Shown piece after piece: positions 1 to 8,278 of a stretch of DNA of 64,000 nt. The stretch's first letter is position 1. Each line of letters begins with the position of its first letter. The DNA is from UBA4582 sp965657335. GTDB taxonomy: Bacteria; Pseudomonadota; Gammaproteobacteria; Pseudomonadales; Azotimanducaceae. The notes under the pieces were generated by a model. It had not been told where the DNA came from, searched no databases, and was given only the letters and a program-made list of their open reading frames with translations. The position numbers were made by a program, and so were the translations under genes. The stretch spans positions 62,001-126,000 of the forward strand of contig CBFHOH010000007.1 of assembly GCA_965657335.1 (NCBI GenBank), given 5' to 3'.

Positions 1-2
1 TG

Positions 3-2300
3 CGGTTTTGTAAGTTGCTGGTTGAATGTGCAGTGCAAAGGATTCCGGTACTCTGTTTTGTCTCTTCTGGTGGTATGCAGACCAAAGAAGGCGCCGCAGC
101 GTTATTTACCATGGCTGTTGTTAATGACCGAATAACGAGGTTTGTGAGAGATAACGACCTGCCAATAATCATGTTTGGGTTCGGCGATTGTACTGGTGGT
201 GCTCAGGCAAGCTTTGTCACGCACCCACTGGTGCAAAGCTATTACTTTACTGGCACCAGCATGCCTTTTGCTGGCCAAACCGTGGTGGAAAGAAACCTGC
301 CCTATACCTGCATGATGAGTAATTACTTGTCGGTCACGCCGGGCGCAATGCAGGGTCTGGTCAAACATCCATTTTCTGAAGACCTCGATAAAGAATTACG
401 ACGAGTAGATCCGTCAATTCCCTTGCCGACTGAAACGGTGGAGCAGGTTGTTGATCGTATTATGTCCGGTCGTTTGACGGCAGCGGAACCTATCGTCGTT
501 ACAAAAGTTGCTTCGGAAGCAGAGTTGATTCGACCAATTCAGCGGGTGCTGGTGCATGCGCGTGGCTGTACGGCTGTCAAGCTTGTGTCAAAGGCGATCG
601 AGTTCGGTCATGAGGTGGTGCTGGTGCAATCAGATCCAGATATGGATTCGGTGCCTGCTGATATGGTGCGTAATGACCCGAAACATTCACTTGTTTGTAT
701 TGGAGGTAACACCTCGGATGAAAGTTATCTCAACGCCCTGAGCGTTTTAAATATAGCGGAAGTGGAAGGGGTTGATTCTTTGCATCCCGGTATTGGCTTT
801 TTGTCGGAAGATCCAAATTTTGCCAAGGTTGTGCGCGAACGTTCTGTGAACTTCATTGGGCCCAAGGTTAGCAGTATGGAAACCATGGGCAATAAGTCTA
901 ATGCCATTAACACGACAATGAGTAATGACGTGCCGGTTGTGCCAGGTAGCCACGGTATCGTCGATACATCAGAACAAGCGGCAAAAATTTCAGAGCAGAT
1001 TGTTTATCCGGTACTGCTGAAAGCGGTGCACGGCGGTGGAGGCAAGGGCATTCAGGTTGTGAGGCGTCCGGAACAGCTACACGGATTGTTTCATCACGTG
1101 ACAACAGAGGCACGTGCGGCGTTTGGTAACGGCGATCTATACATTGAGAAATTTGTTACATCGATGCGCCACATCGAAGCTCAAATTCTTAGAGACACGC
1201 ATGGCAATACGCGCGTGCTGGGCATTAGGGATTGTAGCGTTCAGCGAAATAATCAGAAGCTGATGGAAGAATCACTCTCGACAATGTTGCCAGAGGCACA
1301 CAAGAGAAGTGTGTATGAGTATGCCGCGAAATTGGCAGATGCCGTAGATTACATTGGCGCAGGCACAGTCGAGTTCATATACGATATACCCAGCGATGCG
1401 GTGTACTTCATGGAGATGAACACGCGTTTGCAGGTCGAGCATCCGGTGACCGAGGTCACAACCGGCGTTGATATCGTTAAGCAACAGTTTGAAATTGCAG
1501 CGGGAGGGTCGATAGAAGACCTAAATCCCGAAGAACGCGGTTATGGACTTGAAGTCAGAGTCAATGCAGAGAAAGCGGTGCAGGATGCTGATGGCCTTGT
1601 GTCGTTTGTGCCGACACCTGGTGAGATTACGCGTTGCGAACTGCCTGAAGCAGATCATATACAGCTCATTTCAATGGCAGGTGAAGGTAAAGTCGTCTCG
1701 CCTTTTTATGACAGCTTGATCATTCAGATCATCTGTTACGGTGAAGACAGAAACGATGCGATTAAGAAGATGCTTGATTACCTCGATCAAGTTGTGATCC
1801 ACGGTATAAGCACGAACATTACGCTGATTAAGCGTATTCTCAGAGATGACGAGTTTTTGAAGGGGATTTACGACACTGGGTATTTGCCATCTTTCCTTGA
1901 ACGAACCGACGTGCCCGGACTGATTGCGGAAATGGAAGCAGCATCAGGCATGGAATCTAAAGGCATTGATCTCGAGATGCTCAAGATCGAGGGAAGTAAC
2001 GAATTGAAGGTGTTGTCGCCGTCAACCGGGGTTTTCTATCGAACGCCATCGCCTACAGAACCGGAATACGTCAATGTTGGTGATGTGATTGATACGGAGT
2101 CTATAGTTTGCCAGCTAGAAGCGATGAAGATGTTTACGCCCGTGAATCTGAATACTTTCTCCGGTGAAGATGGTGAAGTTTACGATGCCTCGCTGAAGTA
2201 CGAAGTGACCAGAATTAATTTGGGTACAGGTCAACAGGTTAACGAGGGCGATCTATTGTTCGTGATTAAGCCTGTGACTGCGGCGCTAGAGACTGAGTGA
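3..2300 (+). CDS. Fused biotin-dependent acyl-CoA carboxylase (CT-BC-BCCP), 5' end outside window
   Basis: Carboxylates an acyl-CoA (acetyl- or propionyl-type) using bicarbonate, ATP and a covalently bound biotin. The frame is open to the left edge, so the true start lies outside; the TTG at 15 is only an internal codon. In-window order: the end of a carboxyltransferase domain (about residues 1-165, with FVSSGGMQTKEG and GFGDCTGGAQAS), a biotin carboxylase ATP-grasp domain (about 175-630, with HGGGGKG and EMNTRLQVEHPVTE), then a biotinyl domain with EAMKM, whose lysine codon is at 2127-2129. Most bacteria put these functions on separate subunits. Substrate cannot be read from the sequence. 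A convergent minus-strand gene follows after 65 bases. Confidence 0.9.
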   Translation, partial: RFCKLLVECAVQRIPVLCFVSSGGMQTKEGAAALFTMAVVNDRITRFVRDNDLPIIMFGFGDCTGGAQASFVTHPLVQSYYFTGTSMPFAGQTVVERNLPYTCMMSNYLSVTPGAMQGLVKHPFSEDLDKELRRVDPSIPLPTETVEQVVDRIMSGRLTAAEPIVVTKVASEAELIRPIQRVLVHARGCTAVKLVSKAIEFGHEVVLVQSDPDMDSVPADMVRNDPKHSLVCIGGNTSDESYLNALSVLNIAEVEGVDSLHPGIGFLSEDPNFAKVVRERSVNFIGPKVSSMETMGNKSNAINTTMSNDVPVVPGSHGIVDTSEQAAKISEQIVYPVLLKAVHGGGGKGIQVVRRPEQLHGLFHHVTTEARAAFGNGDLYIEKFVTSMRHIEAQILRDTHGNTRVLGIRDCSVQRNNQKLMEESLSTMLPEAHKRSVYEYAAKLADAVDYIGAGTVEFIYDIPSDAVYFMEMNTRLQVEHPVTEVTTGVDIVKQQFEIAAGGSIEDLNPEERGYGLEVRVNAEKAVQDADGLVSFVPTPGEITRCELPEADHIQLISMAGEGKVVSPFYDSLIIQIICYGEDRNDAIKKMLDYLDQVVIHGISTNITLIKRILRDDEFLKGIYDTGYLPSFLERTDVPGLIAEMEAASGMESKGIDLEMLKIEGSNELKVLSPSTGVFYRTPSPTEPEYVNVGDVIDTESIVCQLEAMKMFTPVNLNTFSGEDGEVYDASLKYEVTRINLGTGQQVNEGDLLFVIKPVTAALETE

Positions 2301-2365
2301 TACGGGAAAACGTGTTGATCTGTCAGTAGCGGCAATCTATCCGTAGCGGGAATTTTTTGCGCATG

Positions 2366-3337
2366 TTAGGCATATTGATGTGCCTCACGGCATGCTTGAT
2401 CAATAAGAAACTTCAGTCTCTCCTCCTCTTTTAACTCTGGTCTGGCGGTCTGCCATCCGATCAACGCTCTGGTCCTGATGTGTAGAAATATTGGGATAAG
2501 CCCGGCGTGCTCGTTAGATAGTGGGCGGTGTTGCCGATAACCCGCCAAAAATGCCGCCTGACGTGTTTTGAATTGTTTACCGAATGCATGCGTATAAAGC
2601 GCAACGGCGATGTCATAAAGATGCCATCCAAAACCTGCGTCGTCGAAATCGATGAGGTACATCTCGTCGTTGGTGACAAAAATATTTTCGTCATGCAGGT
2701 CTGCGTGAATCATGCCGTAGACATCACGACTTTTTCCTAGGGCTTCTAATGCTTTGATGATGTTTTTTTGTGAGCCCAGCAATAGTGCCTTTTGATCTGA
2801 GGTGATGCCAGGGGAGTCCCAGTACCTTCCCCAGAAGGGTGACTCGCCGAAAAAGCCATCGATGTCCAGCTCATGACGCACAAAAGATGCGCTGTGTTGC
2901 CACTGCTCAGAGTGATTGTGGAGTTTTGCCATCATCGCGCCAAGCTGCGTCAATTGCGCCAAAATAAACGCGATGTCAGGCTCACGCTCTCCGAGTTCGC
3001 GTAAGGAACAGCCTTCCAGCCACTCTATGACCTCGGCGTAGCGTGCTCCCCCGTTTACTGTGATCGGCAAATAGTATTCTCCCGATTGGGTGGGCCGGGT
3101 CACAGGCAATAGGAAACCAGCATCTGAGAGCGCCTTGGTCCACTCGTGTTCGGCGATAAGCTCGTCAAGCGTGTGATAACCGGGTCGATGGATTCTGTAA
3201 GCAAATGCGCCCTCTGTGGTTTCAACTTTGTAAACAATGTTTTCAGACAGGGAAGCGACGGTAATACTTGTTGGGTGAAGATCCCAATGGATTAGGGCAT
3301 CTTTTACCTGCGCTAAAATCTGAGTGGGATCATCCAT
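2366..3337 (-). CDS. APH-family small-molecule kinase (hydroxylysine/amino-alcohol kinase-like)
   Basis: Predicted cytoplasmic kinase of the aminoglycoside/choline phosphotransferase fold, 323 residues. The catalytic loop reads HADLHDEN, followed by the metal-binding stretch LIDFDDAGFGW. It overlaps the end of the upstream aminotransferase-fold gene by 8 bases, so the two are translationally coupled. In animals, the hydroxylysine kinase (AGPHD1) acts with a class-III PLP phospho-lyase (AGXT2L2); the neighbour here has the phospho-lyase signature. I infer that this kinase phosphorylates an amino alcohol, which its partner then splits. The substrate is unknown, and homoserine- or choline-kinase activity is possible. 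Confidence 0.8.
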   Translation of the reverse strand: MDDPTQILAQVKDALIHWDLHPTSITVASLSENIVYKVETTEGAFAYRIHRPGYHTLDELIAEHEWTKALSDAGFLLPVTRPTQSGEYYLPITVNGGARYAEVIEWLEGCSLRELGEREPDIAFILAQLTQLGAMMAKLHNHSEQWQHSASFVRHELDIDGFFGESPFWGRYWDSPGITSDQKALLLGSQKNIIKALEALGKSRDVYGMIHADLHDENIFVTNDEMYLIDFDDAGFGWHLYDIAVALYTHAFGKQFKTRQAAFLAGYRQHRPLSNEHAGLIPIFLHIRTRALIGWQTARPELKEEERLKFLIDQACREAHQYA

Positions 3338-4595
3338 TGTTTAATATCGTCTCAAAGGTCTCGAGAAATCTATCCGCGTGCGCTTGTTCAAACACCAACG
3401 GCGGTCGAACTTTTAAAACGTTGCCAAGTGCGCCCGCATTACTGAGCAAAAATCCCTTGTCTTTCAATTTGTTTGCCATGGCAATCGCGCCAATGCGATC
3501 AGGTTCATTGTCTTCTTTGACCCACTCAATGCCCGTAAACAGACCGCAACCGCGCACGTCGCCCATCATTGTATGGTCGGCTTGTAGCGCATACAGGGCT
3601 TGTCGAAGATATTCGCCCACAGCGGCGCTTTTGCGTAAAACATCTCTGCTTTCAATTTCATCCAGTACCGCCATCCCAACTGCTGCCTGCAGAGGGCTTG
3701 AAGCAAAGGTATTAAAATATCGTGATGACTTTCGAAAAGCGGCAATACTGTTTGCGCTGGCGGCTACCGCCGCTAAAGGTAGCCCATTACCCATGGGTTT
3801 GCCCATGCAGACAATATCTGGTCTGAATCCGCTTGTTTCATATCCCCAGAAATCGCCAGAACGACAAAACCCTGCTTGAACTTCATCTGCGATCATTAGG
3901 CCGCCTGCAGCATGCACAATCTCTGTCGCCTTGGCCATGAATTGGCCGGGCACTTCAGGCAAACCTTCGTTGGCAAAGATAGAGCATACGAACATACCGG
4001 CAAAGGGGGTGTTGTTTGCTTCGAAGTCAGCAATCGCTGCTCTGACTTTATCAAGATAGAGGTCACATAGCGCATCGTCATTCAGGCCTGCTTGAAGGGG
4101 ATTGAACTTTTGCGGAAAAGGAATCGCTCGGTAGTGCTTGTGTTGTGGAAAGTTCGGGTTTCCTGCGATAGACATGTTCCTTACTTCGCTGCTATTGCCG
4201 TGATAGGTTGCATCCGTGCAGATGATTCCCTGGCCGCCGGTTGCGACCCGTGCCGTCATCAGTGCAATTTCGCTGGCTTCGGTTCCGGAACAGGCGAACA
4301 CGATATTTTCGAGACCATCGTGATGAAGGTTTAGCAGTCTCTCGGCATAATCCAAAATGCCTTCATGCAAATATCGGCTGTGTACATTCAGGGTCGACAT
4401 CTGTCGCGTCATCGCCTCGACAACCCTCGGGTTGGCGTGCCCAACGCAGGGCACGTTGTTGTACATGTCGACGTACTCATTGCCTTCATTGTCGTAAAGT
4501 AGCACGCCATCTCCCCTAACGATTTCGATAGGTTGTTCGTAAAAGAGGGTGGCTGCACCCATGAGTTGTTGTCTTCGGTCGAGCACGGTTGGCAT
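3330..4595 (-). CDS. Class-III PLP enzyme, phospho-lyase (AGXT2L)-like
   Basis: A 421-residue fold-type I PLP enzyme of the class-III aminotransferase family. The N-terminal stretch DMYNNVPCVGHANP and the PLP-lysine stretch GKPMGNGLP resemble the ethanolamine-phosphate/phosphohydroxylysine phospho-lyases (typically GKPMGNGHP) more than ornithine- or GABA-type transaminases. IADEVQAGF carries the PLP-ring aspartate. Such enzymes eliminate phosphate from a phosphorylated amino alcohol to give an aldehyde and ammonia. The downstream kinase overlaps its stop by 8 bases. General annotation would be aspartate aminotransferase family protein; the phospho-lyase role is inferred from motif and pairing. 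Confidence 0.85.
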   Translation of the reverse strand: MPTVLDRRQQLMGAATLFYEQPIEIVRGDGVLLYDNEGNEYVDMYNNVPCVGHANPRVVEAMTRQMSTLNVHSRYLHEGILDYAERLLNLHHDGLENIVFACSGTEASEIALMTARVATGGQGIICTDATYHGNSSEVRNMSIAGNPNFPQHKHYRAIPFPQKFNPLQAGLNDDALCDLYLDKVRAAIADFEANNTPFAGMFVCSIFANEGLPEVPGQFMAKATEIVHAAGGLMIADEVQAGFCRSGDFWGYETSGFRPDIVCMGKPMGNGLPLAAVAASANSIAAFRKSSRYFNTFASSPLQAAVGMAVLDEIESRDVLRKSAAVGEYLRQALYALQADHTMMGDVRGCGLFTGIEWVKEDNEPDRIGAIAMANKLKDKGFLLSNAGALGNVLKVRPPLVFEQAHADRFLETFETILNNG

Positions 4596-4688
4596 TGTGA
4601 TGTCCTGAAGTAGCTTTCAAATCAGTATACAGAGATAGTAAAGCGGAAGGATTGTTTTTTGCGCTCTCACGATTAACTGGTAGCGGCG

Positions 4689-4912
4689 TCAGCAAATTTT
4701 GTTGTTTGGTATAAAAGTAACAGCAATGAAAAATCCAAAGATGATGAGTGCGCCTGCACGATAGGGCGCAAGCACCGACCACCGAATATGGTCGCGGGTA
4801 CTGAGAGGAAAAAACTAAAAACCCCCATCAGTATCAGGCCGCCAGCCATACTGAGGACGCCGGAAATGAGGCTCGTCACGAGGGTGGCAGTCACTCAGAG
4901 TATGGTGAGCAT
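4689..4912 (-). pseudogene. Decayed small two-helix membrane protein gene
   Basis: Reading the minus strand from ATG at 4912 gives MLTIL, then a TGA (4897-4895), then a hydrophobic stretch beginning VTATLVTSLISGV. After a homopolymer T run (A run near 4809-4814 on the plus strand), sense continues in another frame as a basic linker and a second membrane helix ending FIPNNKIC before TGA at 4691-4689. One nonsense change and one frameshift would explain this. I do not recognise the family. It fills most of the 449-base gap between the phospho-lyase-like gene and the LysR gene. Confidence 0.35.
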
Positions 4913-5044
4913 TGCGCTTTAATCCCTTAATTTACCTGGCCAAAGAGAATCCTTCTTTGTTAAAAGTGATAAAAGAGAATAGATAGAATATGATATATCG
5001 CAATATGGAATATATGTGCAAGCTGTCTCGAGTAGGTTTTAGTC

Positions 5045-5926
5045 ATGATAGAAAATTTAGAAACGCTGCTGTCACTTTCGCGGACCGGCACGATGCTGGA
5101 AGCAAGTACTGACCTGCGAATATCGCAGTCAGCAGTAAGTAAGCGAATATCTGCGCTTGAGCGATATTACGATCGTAAATTGATTCAGAAAAAAGGTCGA
5201 CGTGTTGAGCTTACCCAACACGGGCAGAAACTCGTGGACAAGATTGCTCCCATACTTTCCGAGTTGCGTGATCTATTCCTTGAAGATGCGCCAGCCGGAA
5301 GAGGTATGTTGAGTATCGGTGTTTCTGACGCCATCCTGTCTTCTTGGGGGCCGTCTGTTTTTTATCGGGTCAAGCAGTTGATGCCCGAGGTGGAATTTGT
5401 TTTTCATACATTTAGGACGCCTGTGGTACTTGATCGGGTAAGGTCTGGCGAGTTTATGGTGGGGGTGTGCACAGGCTCTGAACGTCTCGACACAGATCTT
5501 CAGTCCGAGATCCTGATGCAGGAAGATATGGTCATCATACCTTCTGGGCTTGAGAAGATTGATGCGACCCTGCCGCATGGTATTAAAGTGATTAGCATCG
5601 AGGATTATTCCGGTGCTTGGCGCTCGTTCAAAGACGTGGTCGCGCGGCTGAATATTCAGCGCGAGGTTGCGCTGGAGTCATTTTTTAGTGTCGCTCAAAT
5701 GTCCATCGCAGGTTTTGGTCATGGTCTTGTGCCGATTGGTGTAGCAAGAACGCTCAAGGTACCCGAGGACAAGCTGATAAATTTAGGCGGCGAGGGTCTA
5801 ACGCGACCGGTGAGGTTCGTGGCGCGAAAATCGACCTACTCGATTCCCATTGTTGCCAATTTCTACCAGTTTCTGATGCAAGAGGTACCGAGCAGAGACT
5901 TTGCCTTCGGGGCTGAAACACGCTGA
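5045..5926 (+). CDS. LysR-family transcriptional regulator
   Basis: A 293-residue LysR-type regulator. The winged HTH occupies about residues 1-60 (SLSRTGTMLEAST then ISQSAVSKRISALE), followed by a substrate-binding-like effector domain. Both neighbours on the left run on the minus strand and the GntR-PurM gene on the right converges on it with a 77-base gap, so it stands alone. Its target is not evident; the divergent phospho-lyase/kinase pair is separated from it by a decayed gene. Confidence 0.9.
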   Translation: MIENLETLLSLSRTGTMLEASTDLRISQSAVSKRISALERYYDRKLIQKKGRRVELTQHGQKLVDKIAPILSELRDLFLEDAPAGRGMLSIGVSDAILSSWGPSVFYRVKQLMPEVEFVFHTFRTPVVLDRVRSGEFMVGVCTGSERLDTDLQSEILMQEDMVIIPSGLEKIDATLPHGIKVISIEDYSGAWRSFKDVVARLNIQREVALESFFSVAQMSIAGFGHGLVPIGVARTLKVPEDKLINLGGEGLTRPVRFVARKSTYSIPIVANFYQFLMQEVPSRDFAFGAETR

Positions 5927-6003
5927 CCGCTGATTGTCGGTCGAAATCAAAGCGCATTGCGGCGTTCGGAAGATGTCAGTGAATTGGCCGGTAAAAATGC
6001 CTG

Positions 6004-7419
6004 CTAGTACCGGTATATTTCGCCGCTCGGTGCGGTTAAGGTCAATTGCGTCGAATCAGCGGGCACTGTGTGCCCCACTTGCTGAGCTGCGATACCCAAC
6101 TCTCCTGCTAGACTAATGACTTCGTCGACCCTGGCTTCGGGCAGATAGATTTCCATCCTGTGCCCCATGTTGAATACCTTGTACATCTCCTGCCATGGCG
6201 TTCCTGAAGCTTGCTGGATTGCTTGGAACAACGGTGGCGTCGGAAAAAGGTTATCTTTTATGAAGTGAACGTTGTTGCCAAACTTCATGCATTTTGTCTG
6301 TGCACCGCCGGAACAGTGAATAATTCCTTTGACCTCGTTTCTCATGGCACCAAGAATTTTGTGAATGATCGGCGCATAACTTCGGGTTGGACTGAGGATC
6401 GCCTCGCCAACATTTAAACTTGAGCCGACCAGTGCGTCCTCTAGTCGATAAGGACCGCAATAGATAAGATCGCTGGGTAGGTTCGGGTCAAAAGTCTCCG
6501 GATACTGTTCAGCATAGTATTTTGACAGCATATCGTGCCTTGCACTGGTCAAACCGTTACTACCAATACCACTGTTTTCACATGTTTCATATTTGGCTTG
6601 CCCTGTTGATGACAAGCCGACGATGGCGAGCCCTGGCGTAATGTCATTTGTGATGACGTCACTTTTGCGCATTACAGTAACAGCGCAGGAGTCCACCGCG
6701 AGGGTGCCCGTAATATCGCCTACGTCTGCGGTTTCACCGCCACCTGAATGAATGTTAATGCCTTGATCGCGCATCTCCGCAAGAAACATCTCAGTACCCT
6801 CAATCAATGCTGCGATGACTTCACCCGGGCAATTCAGCGCATTACGATTGATCGTGTTGGACAGTAAGATTCGGCCATTAACCCCCACGCAGATCAGGTC
6901 ATCTAGGTTCATGACGATACTGTCTTGTGCGATACCGTGAAAAACCGAGGCGTCTCCGGTTTCCTTATATTTCAAGTAGGCGATGGTCGATTTGGTGCCG
7001 CTGCCGTCCGCATGAATAATATTGCACTTTTCTGGGTCGCCACCGAGATAGTCTTCGGTAATTTTGCAAAACGCACCCGGCACGATGCCGCTATCCAGTG
7101 TATCTACGACTGAATGCACCTCGTGCTTGTCTGCACTGACGCCCCTTGATTGATAGCGGCTAACGCCGTCGACCTTATCCTGCTTGTCGACGACGATATA
7201 CCCGGACCGATCTCTTGCGGCGATCAATCCTCGAAACTCTAACTGGCGAAGGGCTTTTGCCACGGTATTGGAGGCGATATTGTATTCCGCGGCAAGGGTG
7301 CGAATACTCGGCAGTCTTTCGCCACCAATGATCTCGCCGGTGTTAATAGCGAAGTGAATCTGATCGATAATTTGCTGAAATACCGGGGTAGGAGATTCAT
7401 TGTCTAGATTGAGTTTCAT
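6004..7419 (-). CDS. GntR-type HTH fused to PurM-like AIR synthase
   Basis: Two domains that are normally separate. Residues about 1-75 form a YtrA/GntR-like winged HTH (PVFQQIIDQIHFAI, GERLPSIRTLAAEY, ASNTVAKALRQLE). The rest is a full-length phosphoribosylformylglycinamidine cyclo-ligase (PurM) homologue of the form I associate with Bacteroidetes (HADGSGTKST, GGGETADVG, GIGSNGLTSARHD, VFNMGHRMEIYLP). PurM closes FGAM to AIR in purine synthesis. The frame opens with GTG at 7464, but that codon lies inside a perfect inverted repeat; ATG at 7419, preceded by GCGGA, fits the domain start better (ATG at 7425 also possible). It may be a purine-intermediate-sensing repressor, a self-regulating enzyme, or both. 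Divergent from hisH-hisF. Confidence 0.85.
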   Translation of the reverse strand: MKLNLDNESPTPVFQQIIDQIHFAINTGEIIGGERLPSIRTLAAEYNIASNTVAKALRQLEFRGLIAARDRSGYIVVDKQDKVDGVSRYQSRGVSADKHEVHSVVDTLDSGIVPGAFCKITEDYLGGDPEKCNIIHADGSGTKSTIAYLKYKETGDASVFHGIAQDSIVMNLDDLICVGVNGRILLSNTINRNALNCPGEVIAALIEGTEMFLAEMRDQGINIHSGGGETADVGDITGTLAVDSCAVTVMRKSDVITNDITPGLAIVGLSSTGQAKYETCENSGIGSNGLTSARHDMLSKYYAEQYPETFDPNLPSDLIYCGPYRLEDALVGSSLNVGEAILSPTRSYAPIIHKILGAMRNEVKGIIHCSGGAQTKCMKFGNNVHFIKDNLFPTPPLFQAIQQASGTPWQEMYKVFNMGHRMEIYLPEARVDEVISLAGELGIAAQQVGHTVPADSTQLTLTAPSGEIYRY

Positions 7420-7455
7420 GGGCATTCCGCGATCGTCGATGAGGTGAATATTGCT

Positions 7456-7477
7456 CTGTATCACTATAATGATACAG
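7456..7477. promoter_or_regulatory. Perfect inverted repeat, likely operator of the GntR-PurM protein
   Basis: CTGTATCA, six bases (CTATAA), then TGATACAG: an exact 8-base inverted repeat. It lies 37 bases upstream of the preferred ATG (7419) of the GntR-PurM gene and within the intergenic region shared with hisH. Size and symmetry fit a dimeric GntR/YtrA-type site, so autoregulation is the simplest reading. Symmetry is seen directly; binding is inferred. Confidence 0.6.
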
Positions 7478-7559
7478 ATGTCTTGGCCGAAAGGATAGTT
7501 GCTGCAGGATGTTCGTTGTCATCTGAATACAGTAACGGGCTTTCATGAACGTTATCGCC

Positions 7560-7565
7560 TATAAT
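7560..7565 (+). promoter_or_regulatory. Candidate -10 element for hisH-hisF
   Basis: An exact TATAAT lies 50 bases upstream of the hisH GTG start, in the divergent region shared with the GntR-PurM gene. No good -35 hexamer is visible at the usual spacing, so an activator or a weak -35 is possible. Confidence 0.35.
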
Positions 7566-7615
7566 GCGCAGCCTTAAAATCCCGGGAAGCGGGTGGTTTT
7601 GAAGGATGTTTTTTT

Positions 7616-8242
7616 GTGACAGCTGTAAAAGCAATAATTATTGATTACGATGCGGGCAACGTACGTAGCGTTCAGCGTGCCTGCACTGAAGTTGGGATCT
7701 CCGCGACAATTACCTCTGATCCGGAACTCGTCAGGCGTGCTGACAGAGTGATTTTTCCTGGTGTCGGCTCAGCAGAAAGTGCAGTAGACACCCTAGATAA
7801 GAGAGGGCTCTCGTCCGCATTGAAAGACTTTTATGCGACGGGTAAACCGTTGCTAGGGATATGCCTTGGCTGTCAGATATTGCTGGAATACACAGAAGAG
7901 GGCAACCGCGACTGTTTAGGATTGATTAGCGGCGAGGTTTTGCGTTTTGAGCCGGAAGACTCTGACCTGAAGGTACCTCACATTGGCTGGAACCAGGTGA
8001 CACAAGTAGGCAATCATCCGATGTTAAAGAACGTCTCTGAGGGTGATGAGTTTTATTTCGTTCATTCCTTTTATTGCCGCCCAACGACAAAGTCTGATCG
8101 ACTCGGTTATACGGATTACGGCGCTGAATTTTGTTCTATTCTTGGTCGAGAAAACCTGTTTGCGACGCAGTTTCACCTTGAAAAAAGCGGATCTAAAGGA
8201 CTTGCCATTTTAAGTGAATTCAAACACTGGTCGGCTGATTAG
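7616..8242 (+). CDS. hisH: Imidazole glycerol phosphate synthase, glutaminase subunit
   Basis: Class-I glutamine amidotransferase, 208 residues. It releases ammonia from glutamine for HisF. The oxyanion strand PGVGSAES, nucleophile loop GICLGCQ and QFHLEKSG (catalytic His and Glu) are all present. The start is GTG at 7616 with GAAGGA at 7601-7606. hisF follows after 36 bases. No other his genes surround the pair, so it may be either the housekeeping enzyme in a scattered pathway or a second set. Confidence 0.9.
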   Translation: MTAVKAIIIDYDAGNVRSVQRACTEVGISATITSDPELVRRADRVIFPGVGSAESAVDTLDKRGLSSALKDFYATGKPLLGICLGCQILLEYTEEGNRDCLGLISGEVLRFEPEDSDLKVPHIGWNQVTQVGNHPMLKNVSEGDEFYFVHSFYCRPTTKSDRLGYTDYGAEFCSILGRENLFATQFHLEKSGSKGLAILSEFKHWSAD

Positions 8243-8278
8243 TGCTTTGCTCGGTAAATAGAATAATGAGTAAAACAA

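Noticed and set aside
3268..3879. 203-codon plus-strand open frame
   Set aside because: It is antisense to the kinase and phospho-lyase genes, which have clear motifs; its own translation has no family signature.
4895..4897. Second possible in-frame selenocysteine TGA, in the small membrane gene
   Set aside because: No cysteine alignment supports it, no redox domain is present, and a frameshift follows, so decay is simpler.
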